NCBI GenBank assembly: GCA_029851415.1 | Contig: CM056742.1 | Span: 15,045,736-15,109,735 of the forward strand | Direction of reading: 5' to 3' | Length of the DNA stretch: 64,000 nucleotides | Source of the DNA: Eretmocerus hayati | Lineage: Eukaryota; Arthropoda; Insecta; Hymenoptera; Aphelinidae | Shown: positions 9,121-21,469 of the stretch, one piece after another | Layout of the letters: every line of letters begins with the position of its first letter | Numbering within the stretch: position 1 is the stretch's first letter | The notes under the pieces: generated by a model | The model's database searches: none | The model's input: only the letters and a program-made list of their open reading frames with translations | Told to the model about the DNA's origin: nothing | Program-made: the position numbers and the translations under genes

Positions 9121-9211
9121 AACTTGGATAGCTCAAATGGTTGAGCGACCCCCTCCCACCTGGGGGAAGAAGGTGATTCAAGTGCAATCCTTGGCCCAGA
9201 GGATTTTTTTC
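9121..9211 (+). mobile_element. tRNA-like sequence with pol III terminator (SINE head or tRNA pseudogene)
   Basis: The segment TGGATAGCTCAAATGGTTGA resembles a tRNA D-arm with a pol III A box. About 40 bp later GATTCAAGTGCAATCC resembles a degenerate B box and T-arm. A run of seven T at 9203-9209 would terminate pol III transcription. The acceptor and T stems do not pair properly, so this is not a working tRNA. A SINE 5' region or an old tRNA pseudogene are both possible. Confidence 0.45.
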
Positions 9212-9243
9212 ACGCTGGCAGTCTGTTACACTTTTTTCAATGA

Positions 9244-9410
9244 TTAACACGTTCGCTGCGGCGGGACCTACCGGTGGGTCCCACGAGTACCTCTTTTGTG
9301 TGCGGCAGATTTTCGTCTTATGGGATTTAACATTGCGCGGGACCCACCGGTGGGTTCCGCCGCACACAAAGAAGGAACTGCGATTTTCGCCGCCGCTGCG
9401 AACGTGTTAA
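9244..9410. mobile_element. piggyBac-type MITE with TTAA target duplication
   Basis: TTAA at 9244-9247 and 9407-9410 bound a 159-bp body whose ends are inverted copies (CACGTTCGCTGCGGCG against CACGTTCGCAGCGGCG). The interior has two near-palindromes of the form gggacccaccggtgggtccc. TTAA duplication with short inverted ends is the signature of the piggyBac superfamily. There is no transposase, so mobilisation would have been in trans. A fragment of the same interior palindrome is at 19680-19705. Confidence 0.85.
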
Positions 9411-10330
9411 TGTGAACAGAATCCCTTAAAATATGATTCTCATTTGAGTGAGATCGAATCTTTTTGAGTTCACCATCCTTCAAAAATTGATGTAAGAATC
9501 CATCTTCCCCTAAATGGCTGAATTGAATTGACAAACCAGGTGAGTCTCAAGATTATACCGAGAACAGTAATTTTTAGGTCGAATCATTCTGAATTTTTCG
9601 ATACATAATCAATAACCGATGAATTGTTTGAACGAGAGGAAGTCTCGATGAGGCGCGAACATGATTCAAAATGGAGGAATAAAAGTACAGTAATACTACT
9701 TTGAAAAAAATGCTACAATATATGCTGGTCGCTATTTAGTGGGCTAAGAGGGTATACACGGAACTGACACAATACCTTCATAACACGCCTAAAATCACTT
9801 GGGTAGTGGTCACGTCACGTATTTAGGACTTAAAACCGTTAACAAATAGTTGGTTCTATCACATACTTTGGTGGAAGAATGCGAGCATAGTTATTTTCTT
9901 TGCTACAGCAAGTCTGGAAGCAGAAGACTATCCCTTTGACAAGTGAGAATCGTGCACGGAACTGACATTTTGACCTTTCATCTTCGAAAGTAAAAAAGAA
10001 GAGTGGACGATCGATCTGGAAATCTATTCCCAATTGTATTTCGATAGAATATGTGTAATGAATGGAGTGATTCGAAGTTTGCTCGTCGAAATGCAAGGCC
10101 ATAACACGTTCCGAGTAAGTTATCGCAATAATCCCCGTATTACTCTTGTCGAAAAGAATCTGCATGGTCTTCAAATCGGGTAAGGGAATAACAATGTAAT
10201 AGTGTGATGTTTTTACTGCGTTTATTCAACATATCTTTCCATATAATGATGATAATATTTATCTCTATGAAATTTGTACTCGTACACTTTTCCATCTGGT
10301 ATTTGAAATCCAACTTCGGTAAGCGGACTC
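9411..10330. repeat. Intergenic stretch holding one copy of a dispersed repeat
   Basis: The part around 9750-10150 contains cacggaactgaca motifs and a segment (tgctcgtcgaaatgcaaggc at about 10080) that recurs, in the same orientation, at about 18230 in the neuropeptide gene's intron. The minus-strand frame at 9839-10174 and its counterpart at 18049-18450 reflect this repeat, not a gene. Confidence 0.5.
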
Positions 10331-10711
10331 ATGAGACCAGTTCAAACTGAATTTCCAATTGAACAAGTCCAAAACATAATCACAAATTTCTTGGAATCTA
10401 AATTATATAGTAGTCAAGATTTATATTCTTTTCTCTGTGCCGATTTAACAATATGCCATAATTATATCATACACACTCATGACATCGCAATTTGTAACGT
10501 GCTAGATTTCCAATATTTTGCTAAGAGAGAATATGTCTACCAGAACAAAATTGTGTTTCCAACCTTTATACAAGAATCAGGTAGTTCTGAGCTGATACTA
10601 TACATTTATAATTTTTTGATGATTTTCAAAATAAATATGACATGTTATTATTTTGTTTTGATCTTGATTCTAGTATTCCAATACGATTTACAATCTTTTT
10701 TCTCTCCTTAA
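10331..10711 (+). CDS. Possible divergent member of the small paralog family (126 aa)
   Basis: An intact 126-codon frame from ATG to TAA. Its N-terminus (PIEQVQNIITNFLESK, residues 9-24) resembles that of tandem copy 4 (PEQLRAIKSVLVESN). At the right distance it has Glu-Tyr-Val-Tyr (67-70) in place of W-x-V-D, and ELILYIYNFLMIFKINMTCY (87-106) in place of the RGD/hydrophobic tail. The RGD itself is absent. The C-terminus is strongly hydrophobic (YYFVLILILVF, 106-116), so a membrane segment is possible. Homology is judged by eye and is weak. A plain random frame is the alternative. Confidence 0.3.
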   Translation: MRPVQTEFPIEQVQNIITNFLESKLYSSQDLYSFLCADLTICHNYIIHTHDIAICNVLDFQYFAKREYVYQNKIVFPTFIQESGSSELILYIYNFLMIFKINMTCYYFVLILILVFQYDLQSFFSP

Positions 10712-11468
10712 GCTTATCGAGATGAAATCGACAGAATGTATTCATTCTCTATCCTTACTTGAAAAACATATTCTGCATCGATAGATTGAGTAAACGTCGA
10801 TGTAAATAACAATTTTTCTTATTCTTCGCATATAATTTGTGCATCAGTCAGACAATTAGTGATTGGACGAGCGAAGCATTCATAGTGAATTTGGCATGAA
10901 ATTCGATGACATTATATCAGAGAACAAAATATTTATTTGAGTCTTGAATAAAATAACATGGGCCATCGTCTAAATATCATCAACCTTCACTCAAACTTTA
11001 GTATTTTCAATTTAGTCCGAGTTTGTGAATGGCACATAAATGCAAACTGAATTGATTTCTTGCATAGTGGAATAATTTTAATGAAAATGATTTTTTTTGT
11101 GAACAGAAGCTATGAATTTCGCTTATAATTAAACAGAAACAAGAAAATCGAAGAAGATCACCTTTTAAAATCCTAGAAGATTTTCTGAAAGCGTAATCGA
11201 ATGCTTTCGAAATTCTAGAGACGAACTATCTTGATATTCAATGTTTCCAGTGAATAATGATACACCACTCAGAATAAATTAAAATAATGACTAGATTGAA
11301 GTGGTCACTACAATCCATTCTACTATCTACCCTATTATATAATATCTATATAACGACAATTAGAACTAAATTTTGTTCCATTCAGATCCAGCTGAGAGAA
11401 AAAACACCTAAAAACTCCCGATGCTCTAGTAAAATCGAACTTCTCCACATTTATCATTTGTATGATAA
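10712..11468. other. No supported gene
   Basis: AT-rich intergenic DNA up to the foldback element at 11469. The frame at 11287-11565 straddles that element's edge and is rejected. Confidence 0.35.
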
Positions 11469-12832
11469 CACAGGACAACAAGATTTTGGCTGCAAAAAGT
11501 CTTGTTACTTGATTCCGAAAAGGGCTGAGCCGCTGAATCCGAACTCGTTATTTAAATTTTCGTAACACGTACCATTATTTTGTTATAAGAAATTGGATTT
11601 TTCCTCGAAAATTGAAATTGTTCTTCACTCCGCTTGCCTTTTTTCGGAAACTAGTTAATATTTTCGGATGAACCTTAGAAATAATGATGATTAACAGGTT
11701 TGCCTTTAATATCAATTAAGGTTCAGTAGTATATCACATGTGATAATTTTATTATGAGTATATTAGTTCCATTTTTTGCCTTTTTCGGTGAAATTTTCAA
11801 AAATTTTCAATTTTTTGAAATCCAATGTGTGAGCATGCTGGAAGCTGCGGAGAAATATCAGATTCAAGCTGCAGAAGATGAAATTTTTCCGATGGAATTT
11901 TACTTTCATGAAGCGACTTGCGGACGCCTAATATGGGCAGCCATATCTCGAAGTCATCATGAGTATGTTCAAACTATGAAATATGCTGATATCATCATCA
12001 GTTTGCAAGTGTTTGAGAGAAATTTGTTAATAAAAGTTGAGTAAAAAATGATAAAAATGCTCCGTCAGATCAAAATTTGGTGAAAAAACACTCAATGTAT
12101 GTTCAATCGTCTTCTTTTGTGTAGTGTTAGTATTTTGCTTCATCAGTGACCAGCAATAATTTCCCATCATAGCGCAGCATTACATCGTCTTTGACATCTT
12201 CCTTCCATAAAATCAGTGTCTTGATGAGATCTTTTACCATGTTCATCGTTGACAAAAACCAAGTTTTCCGGAAAAAAGTTCAAGTGTGAATCGAGGAAGT
12301 GGATTTATAGTGACTCGCGGCATTCGAAATCACTTGAACATTTGAAGAGATTTTGTGCCAAGAACTCGTAGTTATTTAGTTACGTTCAGAGTTGCAGAAC
12401 TGTATTGGTTTCCATCAGGTCATCATGGCTGTCTCCGAGTAGTCTTGTGGGGATGAAATTCCATCGAAAAATTCTTTTTTTTCAAAAAGTAGATAAGATA
12501 TCTCAGAAAAAATGTTTGCAGCTTGAGTCTGATGTTTCTTTGCAGCTTCAAGAACACCTACACTTTGGAATTCAGAAAATTAAAATTTTGAGAAATTTTT
12601 GAAAATATCGCCGAAAAGAGGCAGAAATATCGTATTGATATGCTTATAAAAAATCGGTCTTTCGAAAATGATGACTATTTTCCAAGAAAAGTCAATTCAA
12701 GTGAAGAAAAATTTTAATTTTCAATGAAAAACTGAGTTTGAAATCAATAGACTGTTACGAAAATTTGGAGAACGGATTCGGGATATTAGAAATCGTGTAG
12801 TCGAAAAAAAGGTTGAATTTTGTTGGCCTGTG
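11469..12832. mobile_element. Foldback DNA element with CACAG ends and TAA target duplication (1.36 kb)
   Basis: TAA at 11466-11468 and 12833-12835 flank termini CACAGGACAACAAGATT and, inverted, CACAGGCCAACAAAATT. Diverged inverted arms can be followed inwards to about 11910 and 12450 (for example gatggaatttt near 11890 against its complement near 12450). The termini match those of the 1.34-kb element at 57812-59150, so the two form one family. CACTR-type ends with 3-bp duplications suggest the CACTA/EnSpm superfamily, but no transposase is present. The small open frames inside (11754-12044, 12405-12602) are the two arms read through. Confidence 0.75.
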
Positions 12833-12835
12833 TAA

Positions 12836-13066
12836 TCAATCTACAATATCTACCAATGAACAGAAAAAGGAGTACATTACAATTGAAGGTATCAGATTTA
12901 TGTAAAACCATAATCACATCGAGATGAAACAGCTATAATAATGGTAATTCGAGATACAATCCTCCTCTGCAATAATTGAGAAATAGAATTCTATCAGTGT
13001 ATGAACCTAATCGACTCCCAATCACGTTGTCCACCATAATCACACCTAATTCTCAAGCATCTCGTT
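12836..13066 (-). other. Probable 3' UTR region of the allatostatin gene
   Basis: The 230 bp between the stop codon and the CACAG element hold no further frame. I see no canonical AATAAA in sense orientation, so either the polyadenylation signal is a variant or the transcript runs into the transposable element. Confidence 0.4.
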
Positions 13067-13240
13067 TTACTTTCCGAAACAAGATACGGCATTGAAAGCA
13101 CACTGCCTCCAATAGTTTCTCTTGTGTTGAAGTTCATCAGAGTCTGGTTGGCTATTACGTAGTTTCGCAGCAAATCTCTTTGCTACAAGATAGCTCAGTA
13201 GGTTTTTTTCCATTGCAGCAGCTTCCTCGTCGTTCAGACT
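13067..13240 (-). CDS. AstCCC: Allatostatin-C-type neuropeptide precursor, peptide-coding last exon
   Basis: This minus-strand exon begins after a good acceptor (tgcttttacag|AGT) and encodes 57 residues to a TAA at 13067-13069. It ends Lys-Arg, then NYWRQCAFNAVSCF, then Gly-Lys and the stop: a dibasic cleavage site, a 14-residue peptide with two cysteines six residues apart for the disulfide ring, and a Gly amidation donor. This is nearly identical to the conserved arthropod peptide SYWKQCAFNAVSCF-amide (honeybee allatostatin C, later grouped as allatostatin triple C), differing by Ser to Asn and Lys to Arg. Such peptides are secreted, somatostatin-like ligands of allatostatin-C receptors. 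The spacer upstream is acidic then basic, with another Lys-Arg at residues 21-22 of the exon. Phase 0 matches the signal-peptide exon at 33419-33538, which would give a normal total of 97 residues. Confidence 0.93.
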   Translation of the reverse strand, partial: SLNDEEAAAMEKNLLSYLVAKRFAAKLRNSQPDSDELQHKRNYWRQCAFNAVSCFGK

Positions 13241-14401
13241 CTGTAAAAGCACAAATTAATGGGTATCGCATGAAAATTGTGTAGGGTTTCTCTTTTTCAT
13301 TACGACTTTTTTTTTCTTCCACCCTCTTAAAACAATGATGCAGTAGCATTTGATGTGACGTATCTGTCTATATCATAGATAAACAACTTGGTTAAGGTAC
13401 GACCACGCACTCGATTTGATATTATTGTTTCAGAATCTGTAATACACTTTTGTAAGCTGTATGTATAGATACATTAGTAAAGAACGGAAACTGTGAGATT
13501 CTGACGTATTATGCGGAGCAGTGGAAGCTAGCGTACGTTCATGGTATAGAATCCTTTAAGTTCCAAGGTTACGATTGATTTTGAAGGACTTCGTTATAGT
13601 GTGGTTAGGAAATTGTGGCTATATGCTTGTTGCACGTTCTGATGCAACGGGATATAAGGTAATTGGAAATTTCTCGTATAGAGTTAGGTGCTTCATCTCC
13701 TGTTATTGAGTGGTTTCTAATTATTCATTTAGAAGGTGACTCTCTGGGAATAGGGTGTGTAATGATTGTCGATTGAGGAAACGTTTACCTAGTTTAGTCA
13801 GTACTGAAATTCGAACTATTCTTTGAGTGGGCCTTCAGATTTTGTCAATCAGACTGAATTGATGGATAAATGGATAGATATGCCTTTATTTGTACTTTGG
13901 CAGAACAATATATACTTCAGGTACTAGTAAATACAAAATTTTTATCAAAATAGCAATAGGTTTGATGAGAAATATTGTGAAATGAGACCTACTTGTTGGG
14001 TGGAATTGACAACGTTCAACAGAATTCTGTTCCAATGTTGGATAATTTCATGAAATATCAGCAACTAGATTTTTCAAATGCAGATTTCACAAGCTGAATG
14101 ATTTGAAATATATGTTGAATATTTTTTATGTTCAATTGAGATCGTGCGACATAAGAGGCCCACATCCAAGCGCACTCTGTCACGTCAGTTTATTGCAAAA
14201 CATTCAAAACTGTGAAAACATTAAGGCGATGTGGTCGCAGTGCAACCCTGAAATTATTTTTCACTTACGAGGTAATTCAACATTTCGATGATATGGTATT
14301 TGACGCGAGTTGTCCACGGCTAATTAGCATCTGAATTGTGATGGGCAATTCACAATTTGTCACCAATCACAAGAACATCAAAGATGAACGAGAATAACTT
14401 G

Positions 14402-14623
14402 GCCGCCGGTACTTCCTAACCCATAAAATGGGCACATTTCCGTTTACAAAAATCTCAAAATCTTTTCCAATTTGGGCTAAACAATGAGTTGCTCAGGCCA
14501 AGTTAGATGATTAATTGATTATAGAGCCTGTGTAACTCGCCGTTTATCTCAAATTGGAAAAAGTTTTGAGATTTTTGTGAACAAAGTTCAGCGAGCACGG
14601 CGACCGCATCGCCGGAAGTACCG
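14402..14623. mobile_element. MITE-like inverted repeat
   Basis: Arms of about 85 bp carry ggtacttcc at the outer ends and an inverted pair tacaaaaatctcaaaatctt / aagttttgagatttttgt inside, about 60 bp apart. The target duplication is unclear. A poly-G run follows at 14632-14645. Confidence 0.6.
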
Positions 14624-15084
14624 CACCAGTGGAGGGGGGGGGGGGTGTTTCTATCCGAACAGAATCACGCGATGACTTCTCTAATAGTTTGGTTACGATT
14701 AATTGAAGCTCCTGGTAAATTTCTGTAAGCCCATCAGTCATGGTTCTGGTAATATAAATCGACAAAATTTGACATTTTGTCTTAATCTTGACATATTCGT
14801 GACTTCATATCTTATTGCCATCGAAAATCTTTTCTTTTACAAAAATGAGGTAGGCAGTCGTTCTGAAAAAGAATTTATGATAACTTTTACCAACTAACCT
14901 TGGTGAAGCAAAATGGGAATCAAATCCGTGTTTAGATGATCCATTTGAGTCGAACATTATTATCTACAAGCTTTTGTGATCCGCGCACGCCATTTTTTTC
15001 ATTTCGGGGACCAATGTGATCTTTACAGATTCGGAGCGGCTCAATATTGCTATACTCAGAGCTTTGGGATATTACAGGCAAAAT

Positions 15085-15165
15085 AGTACATTTTGCACCG
15101 AACTTATGAGGTTGTAACTCGGTTCTCAGCGATTGGTTTTCGTCCTGAGCTGCAGGCAAAGGTGT
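15085..15165. repeat. Dispersed repeat copy (family also at 37.3-37.6 and 54.2-54.5 kb)
   Basis: Shared strings are aaaatagtacattttg, cttatgaggttgtaactcgg and ggttttcgtcctgagctgca. Related copies lie at about 37330-37420, 37500-37600 and 54185-54480 (ggtttccggcccgagccgca). Confidence 0.6.
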
Positions 15166-16195
15166 GATTCTCGTACATTTCCAAAACATTCATAGATTAT
15201 AGTATAGAATATTTATGTGACAAAATTGTATGAGGGCTTCTCAGCCCGTGTACGTTCAAAATAAAATAGAATGTAGCTAAAATCAATTATGACGTATAAA
15301 AACATCCTGATATTCTGACTAATGGTAAAGCATGCATATCATAATACTCATTAGGAGGAGAAAGAGGAGAACTCGCTGAACATCCAAGGTCTCATTCAAA
15401 ATTCGCGGTCTTATTCATTTTTTGCTGATGAAAATTTCGGAGCATCAGAGCCACTATGAAGTCTGACGTCTGGTTAAAAAATTTCACCATATTTTTTCGA
15501 CGTAAAACACTACGAGATAAAGTGCAACGTGAAATCCACTCGACATGCTCGTGTCGTACCACTTTGAATATAATTGAGAAGCACCAATTTTACCGCAACA
15601 AAGGCTTATTGGAGAGATATGATTTAAAATGTGAAAATATTCATTTCGCTTTCTTCATCGTCTGCTCTGTGACCGATATAAATAAACGACGAAATCCATC
15701 ATCCTAGACTATAATTTGTAAAAGTATGATTACCTCGAATTTCAACTTAAAAGACATGCGAATACGTCAACTTTTCTTTTGTAAAACGGAAACGCATTAG
15801 TTTCGAAATTTGGTAGTTTCGACTCACGTCGTAGTAATGCTGAGTGTACTCTTCAGAGACGAAGTATGAGAGATTGAGGAATTTGTTGATGAAAGTCAAT
15901 ATGAAATGTTGGGGCTAAAAAAAAGATCAACACTATCCTCCGGGTGAGGTATTCATGAACTTCATGTTCCGAAATCAATGGTGTATCGAATGAACTAGGA
16001 ATGTAGATCATCTCGAAGAAATCAGTAAAATCTGATAGTATTGTGAGAAAAAATGTGTCAAACATTTCTCTTGTTTGTGAAAATATGGATTATCGAAGTC
16101 GAGCCCTTCGTAAATATTTGGGAATTCAATGAGAGTTTCAATCATAGTTCCATAAATTGTCCGTAAAATCTGAATTATCGAGTATTTTGAAGGTA

Positions 16196-16442
16196 CACTG
16201 TGAAAAATTTTTCCGAAAAACTTCAACCAACGGGTTGAATGAAAAATTCAACCAACTGGTTGAATGGAAAATTCAACTAAATGGTTGAATAGACTAGTTG
16301 AATTTTTAACCAAACTGGTTGGATTTTCAACCAAACTGGTTTAATTTTCAAACAAATTGGTTGAATTTTCAACCAAAATGAATGAATTGAATTTTCCATT
16401 CAACCAGTTGGTTGAAGTTTTTCGGAAAATTTTTTTACAATG
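16196..16442. mobile_element. 247-bp MITE packed with 18-bp palindromes, TA target duplication
   Basis: TA at 16194-16195 and 16443-16444 flank inverted ends (CACTGTGAAAAATTTTTCCG against CATTGTAAAAAAATTTTCCG) that continue into cgaaaaacttcaaccaac. The interior is a run of ttcaaccaactggttgaa-type palindromes, about eight half-sites in alternating orientation. TA duplication suggests Tc1/mariner-type mobilisation, but this is inference. Confidence 0.8.
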
Positions 16443-16979
16443 TATCCTATTTATTTGCCAAGTGACAATCTACGTTTCATTTTTGTATTATTTGACTTTG
16501 AATTTGATGAAACTCTTAGATCACAAAGTTATCAAGAACTATTATCTATCGCGCTTATCCTCCTAAGTACCATATTCCACGGAAATAAATTGAAAACATT
16601 TGGATCTTCATTACGAAATTAATACTTCAGTAAAACGGAGTAATAGTTCATCAAAATAGACGACAGACTTGAGCAAAATTGTAAACAAGCTTCTCAGGAG
16701 AGTGTTCGCTAGTGTACTACCTTGGTTGATACAACTTGCTGGCGAATGTTGAGCGATATTTTGTAAGAGATTGATTTTGCCCATTACGGTAGAACGCTTT
16801 CTACATGAATGATGTACCTCGCGCGCTTCCATCTAACACTTGGTTCATGAAGATATTACACATTGCTGCATACCCGAATTAATAACAGATGCAAAATGCT
16901 TCTGTAAGACGTGAGATTACTTCATTTTCTACCTCTTTCATACTGTATGTCACGTGCCTATGTATATGGGTATTATCGC

Positions 16980-18300
16980 GAGAACTGACACATTTTGGAT
17001 CTCAGAATCCAGAAGTTGAAAATTAGTGCTCCGCATGTTTGCGCAGATTTTCTTCATTCGGTTCTGCGAATAGAGTGATAGTCTATCATAAAACGTATGG
17101 AGAAACTTCTGTAGAACAAGTTAGCAAGATTCATGTGATTTATGCGCTACATGGACCTGAGACCGTTTGAACCTAATGATAAATTCGATTACATATGAAC
17201 ACAAAAGAAGGCGTCATCTACTTCTCCGTGGTGGACCCAAACATGGTGATTCGGTTCAAAAACACCGTCTAAACACTATCCCGCAGCCTGTTATGAGCTC
17301 ACATGTTCGTATTTTTGTCTCGAAAAAGAAAACCAACAAAAAACCCTGTTTTTGTACTTATTTTGCCAATAGCAAAAAATCCTGAAGTGTAGAGACCAAA
17401 CGTTCCGGTGTGAAATTCGTGTTTAAACGGTCATTTTGAGTAGAAAATAGGTACTGCGTACCACCGAGCAGATGATTTCATCTTTGTGTGAGTCTGCCTT
17501 ATTGAATAGTTCAGGAAACGGCTTCTGAGTATATGGACCTGGCATACACGGACCTGACATTTCGCCCCTAAAATCGATCGCAAAAATCGAGAAGTTGCCA
17601 TAGAAACTCCTCCACGTAGATTTCATCCAATCCCATTATACTTTGATGAAAAAATTGTTTGCTAATGCGATTGCCCAGTTAAATTGACTTTCGGTACGGT
17701 AACGTGGTATACATGGATCTGACATAAGTTAATTACATGGCTCCATTTTCGGATATCAATGTACATGCAGCACTGGGAACTTTGATTCTGGGCCTTTTGT
17801 CACGGTGGCATTTGATTATTTGATATGGTTCCTTGAAATTTTATTCATGACAAAGTCCTTCAGAGTGAATTTGGGATGCGCTGTCGTTACTTTTTAAAAA
17901 GTCTCCATTTTTAGGGAAAATTCCATTACAAGAAAGAGATGCATGGCTCGGAGTCTAATCTGAGCATGAAAAAGAAAAAAAAAAATAGTTGGTTCAATAT
18001 TGTATTTTGAGAGAAAAATTTGGGACAACCCACTTCATTGATTACTGATTACCTCGACGCTAGCTCTATGTGTGTGCGTGGAAATTCAATTATTACAGTA
18101 CATGGACTTGAAATTTCGATCTTTGAATATAAAAAAGATGGCTCGACGGATCGGCCTAAGACTTTCGTGACAAATAAATTCCAATAGAATACGCGTAGGA
18201 AAATTTTAATGGAGTTATTTGGAGCTTGCTCGTCGAAATGCAAGGCCATTACACGTTTCGTAAAATAACTTCTCGCGATAATACCCATATACATTTCTGC
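16980..18300. repeat. Dispersed repeat with ggacctgacattt motifs
   Basis: Variants of a(c/t)ggacctgacatttcg occur at about 16981, 17152, 17533-17560, 17712 and 18101, and again at about 9755, 9955, 37890 and 37917. Around 18225-18300 the sequence matches 10070-10140 closely (gctcgtcgaaatgcaaggcc). These are copies of one or more repeat families. The open frames over them are not genes. Confidence 0.55.
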
Positions 18301-21300
18301 ATAAAAGTAAGTGTTTGAGTGACAGTAACTTTTATTGATAGGCTTATTCCTAAAAAACAGAGAGTAGAGAAACTGGACTACTGCATCTGATAAAATTATT
18401 CGAATTACGATAATTTGAATTTCAATGGACAGAACTAAATTCGAACTCAATACGGAAGTTTGGAAAGGTTGTATATATTAAAACTAGATTCGGCTATAGA
18501 AATCAGTAAAAGTCAATGTAAATTATTATAGCCCCATTAGAAGGAACCATACAAATTCTAGTGATATTTTTTGTTTCTGACAACTGTATCGAATTTTTTC
18601 CTTGTCTTATTAATTCTTCGACTGTTTTGGTTTGAGAATTTTGTGAAATTGTTCTTGTTAACATAACAATGTTGCCTTCAATTTCGAGTCTTACTACGTT
18701 GGCTCTACCACATCAGATAGATGTAGATCGCAGATTCTGGAGAGATGTATGTTTAGACCAATTTTAGGCAAATGTAAATCTCCTCAAAACGAAACTTTTG
18801 GTTGTTAGTCACCCTTTGGAAATGGTTAATCATACTTTTAATTGTAGCAGAGCTTTCTCAATCCGACAGATGATTAGTCACACTTTGTGGAATCTGATGA
18901 CGTACTCGTACGCAGACAAAATCACTATAAGCGCATAATAGTCTCACGCCTACGTCCACATCCTTCCCCTATCGTTCCGGCTTTTTCAATAAGAGTAAAG
19001 AATGACAAGCGTTGGTTCGTGTCATATCTCGTATTTGTTGCCTATGAGTAAAGAAAGATTAAGCCCAAAAGGATCTTGTTCAATTCTTACGTTCAATTTT
19101 CTTTTCTAGAATCTCGGATAATTTGGAAGATTCACACAAATCCAAATATGACCGAACTACATTACAATACTTCCTGATTTTCTCCAGTATCTATCTTGAT
19201 CAGATGTATTGGCAAAATTTGGAATCGTTCTGTGTCGTCATAAGTAGAAACGTTGATGAAAGTTTCTTTACAGACTATTTGCTTAAATATAGACGATCCT
19301 TCTGCCTTTTTTGGTTTTAACAGTTACTCATTATTCCTTCTAAAATTGTACTGAATATTGAATAGCAATAATTTGGATAGTTTGTTAGTAAAAATGTGAG
19401 GTGACGAAAATACTCTGCAAATGTTCATTGATTTTCCGAAAGCCGATTACAATATCGTCGATAATAATTAACACACGTTCGCAATGAGGCCTATTTTTGC
19501 AATTTTATCTCAGCCACGAACTGAACTCTCGTATTCTGACAAACATGTCTGGTACTTATGGGAGCAAACTTTCTTTGGGTAATTGTTCATGACTTTGAAA
19601 AAGTAATCACCGTAGATAAGATTCTTATAGTGAATACGCTTTCAGCCATTCCGAGTCTGTAAAGATTAAGAATGAAAAATCGCGGGACCCACCGGTGGAT
19701 CCCATCTCTGCGAAGGTGGTGATCAATTTCGAAAATAAAGCTAAATAATTGTATTCATTGAGACTGTTTTCAATCTGGATCACGGGTTTAGCTAAAATTC
19801 TGAAAAGAGTCTTCTTTTCTCATTAGAAAAAGGCATCTAAAATTCCAGACCGTAATGCTGAAATGAAACAATGGAATCTGGAATCCAGATGTAGAACATT
19901 CTCCTTGTTAGCAAACTTCTATTATTCTCACAGAACCTTAGCTAATTGGAGAGACAAATGAAATCTCAATCAGATCCACAAATTTCTGACTTTCAGATTC
20001 GTCGAGATCAAGGTACGTACAACGCATGCAATGACTGTAACTGGTTTTCAAGTGAATCAAGTGGCTATCAATGAAATCGGGCTTCGGAATCCGAATAGAA
20101 ACAATCGTAATTTTGTGAAGAAACAATTGTGATTTTCTGTCCTCTGGAAGCTCCGCTCAGTTTTTCAAGTTTCTGCGCACATAAAGTGTAATTTGATTGA
20201 TTAAAAACGATTAAACTTGATAACCATTGCTCTCGTTCAAAAATCTGTAGAAAAATGTCAAATTCAATCCAATTTTTGAGACAACTTATTTCAGTAAGGA
20301 TAATATTCTACAATGACATTATTTCTAGGTTATCTTCTTGAATATTGTACCATGAATCTACTTCTCAATCAGAATAAACCGAAATAAATGAATCTCTATC
20401 TCGTTAAAATAAGGGTTGGTTTTCCATGTTCTTCAATGATTTAGAAATAATCGGTACACAAATTACTGTAAGTTTGGCCTCGGAGTTGTACGCTTGCCTG
20501 TATTCTGAGCAGTAAATTTTCCAACTTCTACTGCGCAGTGACGCAGGTTCGTGCGCAATCGAAGCTAGAAAGTTACAATTTATATTGAGAATGAGATAGC
20601 ACAATGATCCAAGAGCTGAACGTGCATTCCGACAAATACCATACCAAACTTGTGTGAGCTCTTAATTTTAAAGTAGGTATTTCTCGTTCAAATTAAACAG
20701 GTTTCTCATATAACTTTTTAGTAGAGTAGAGTGGAACATTTGAATCTTGATTCGAACTGATGATCTATCCGAAAATATTTACATTTTGCGTAAAGAAAAA
20801 ATCTAGCCCATACACGAGGACAACTATCACCCGGTAGGTATACCGAGTAGCGTCCATTATGGATTCAGCCTGTTCTAGTTAGAAGCCTTTTTTCGTTCAT
20901 GTAAGGGTGGCTATCCAATTCAATACAACTAAGTTACCAAATTGAGTGCAGTCATCCATAAATCACCATCTCAAGAGATGCAAGATCGACAAATATTTGA
21001 CCAAATATCATCACCGTGTCAAGAGATCGGAAGTATGACTACGAGGAAAAAGTCTCATCGCACGAGGCTCCCCTTTTTTGTGTCCCAATTAGTTGATGGA
21101 AACCCAATTTTTCATAAAAAATTAGAAAATCCTCACTTGCAGTCAAAACAGTTTTAGTCAGATGATTCATCTGCGATTGCTACCTCATCACGGTTTCGTT
21201 GAGTTTAGAAATTAGTCGATAATTGCATCGTGATTTGATGTGGATTACAAGATGCCATTGATTGATCAAAAATTCCCAAGAAACATGGTATCAGAAAAAA

Positions 21301-21469
21301 AAGTATCCATCATACTTTGAGAATTTTGAATACAGCCCGAGATCATGATGTTTGTAATAACCTTAAAAAAGATTTGAATTTCGAAGAAATAGTACTCTTG
21401 AAGTCAATGAATACCTACAAAAAAATTGGCAAGAACTGACCACAGACTTCAAGTGAACATTATGCACTA

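Noticed and set aside
9839..18450. Similar 111- and 133-codon minus-strand frames near 10.0 and 18.3 kb suggesting a gene pair
   Set aside because: Similarity continues outside the frames and other phases are equally conserved, which fits a dispersed repeat.
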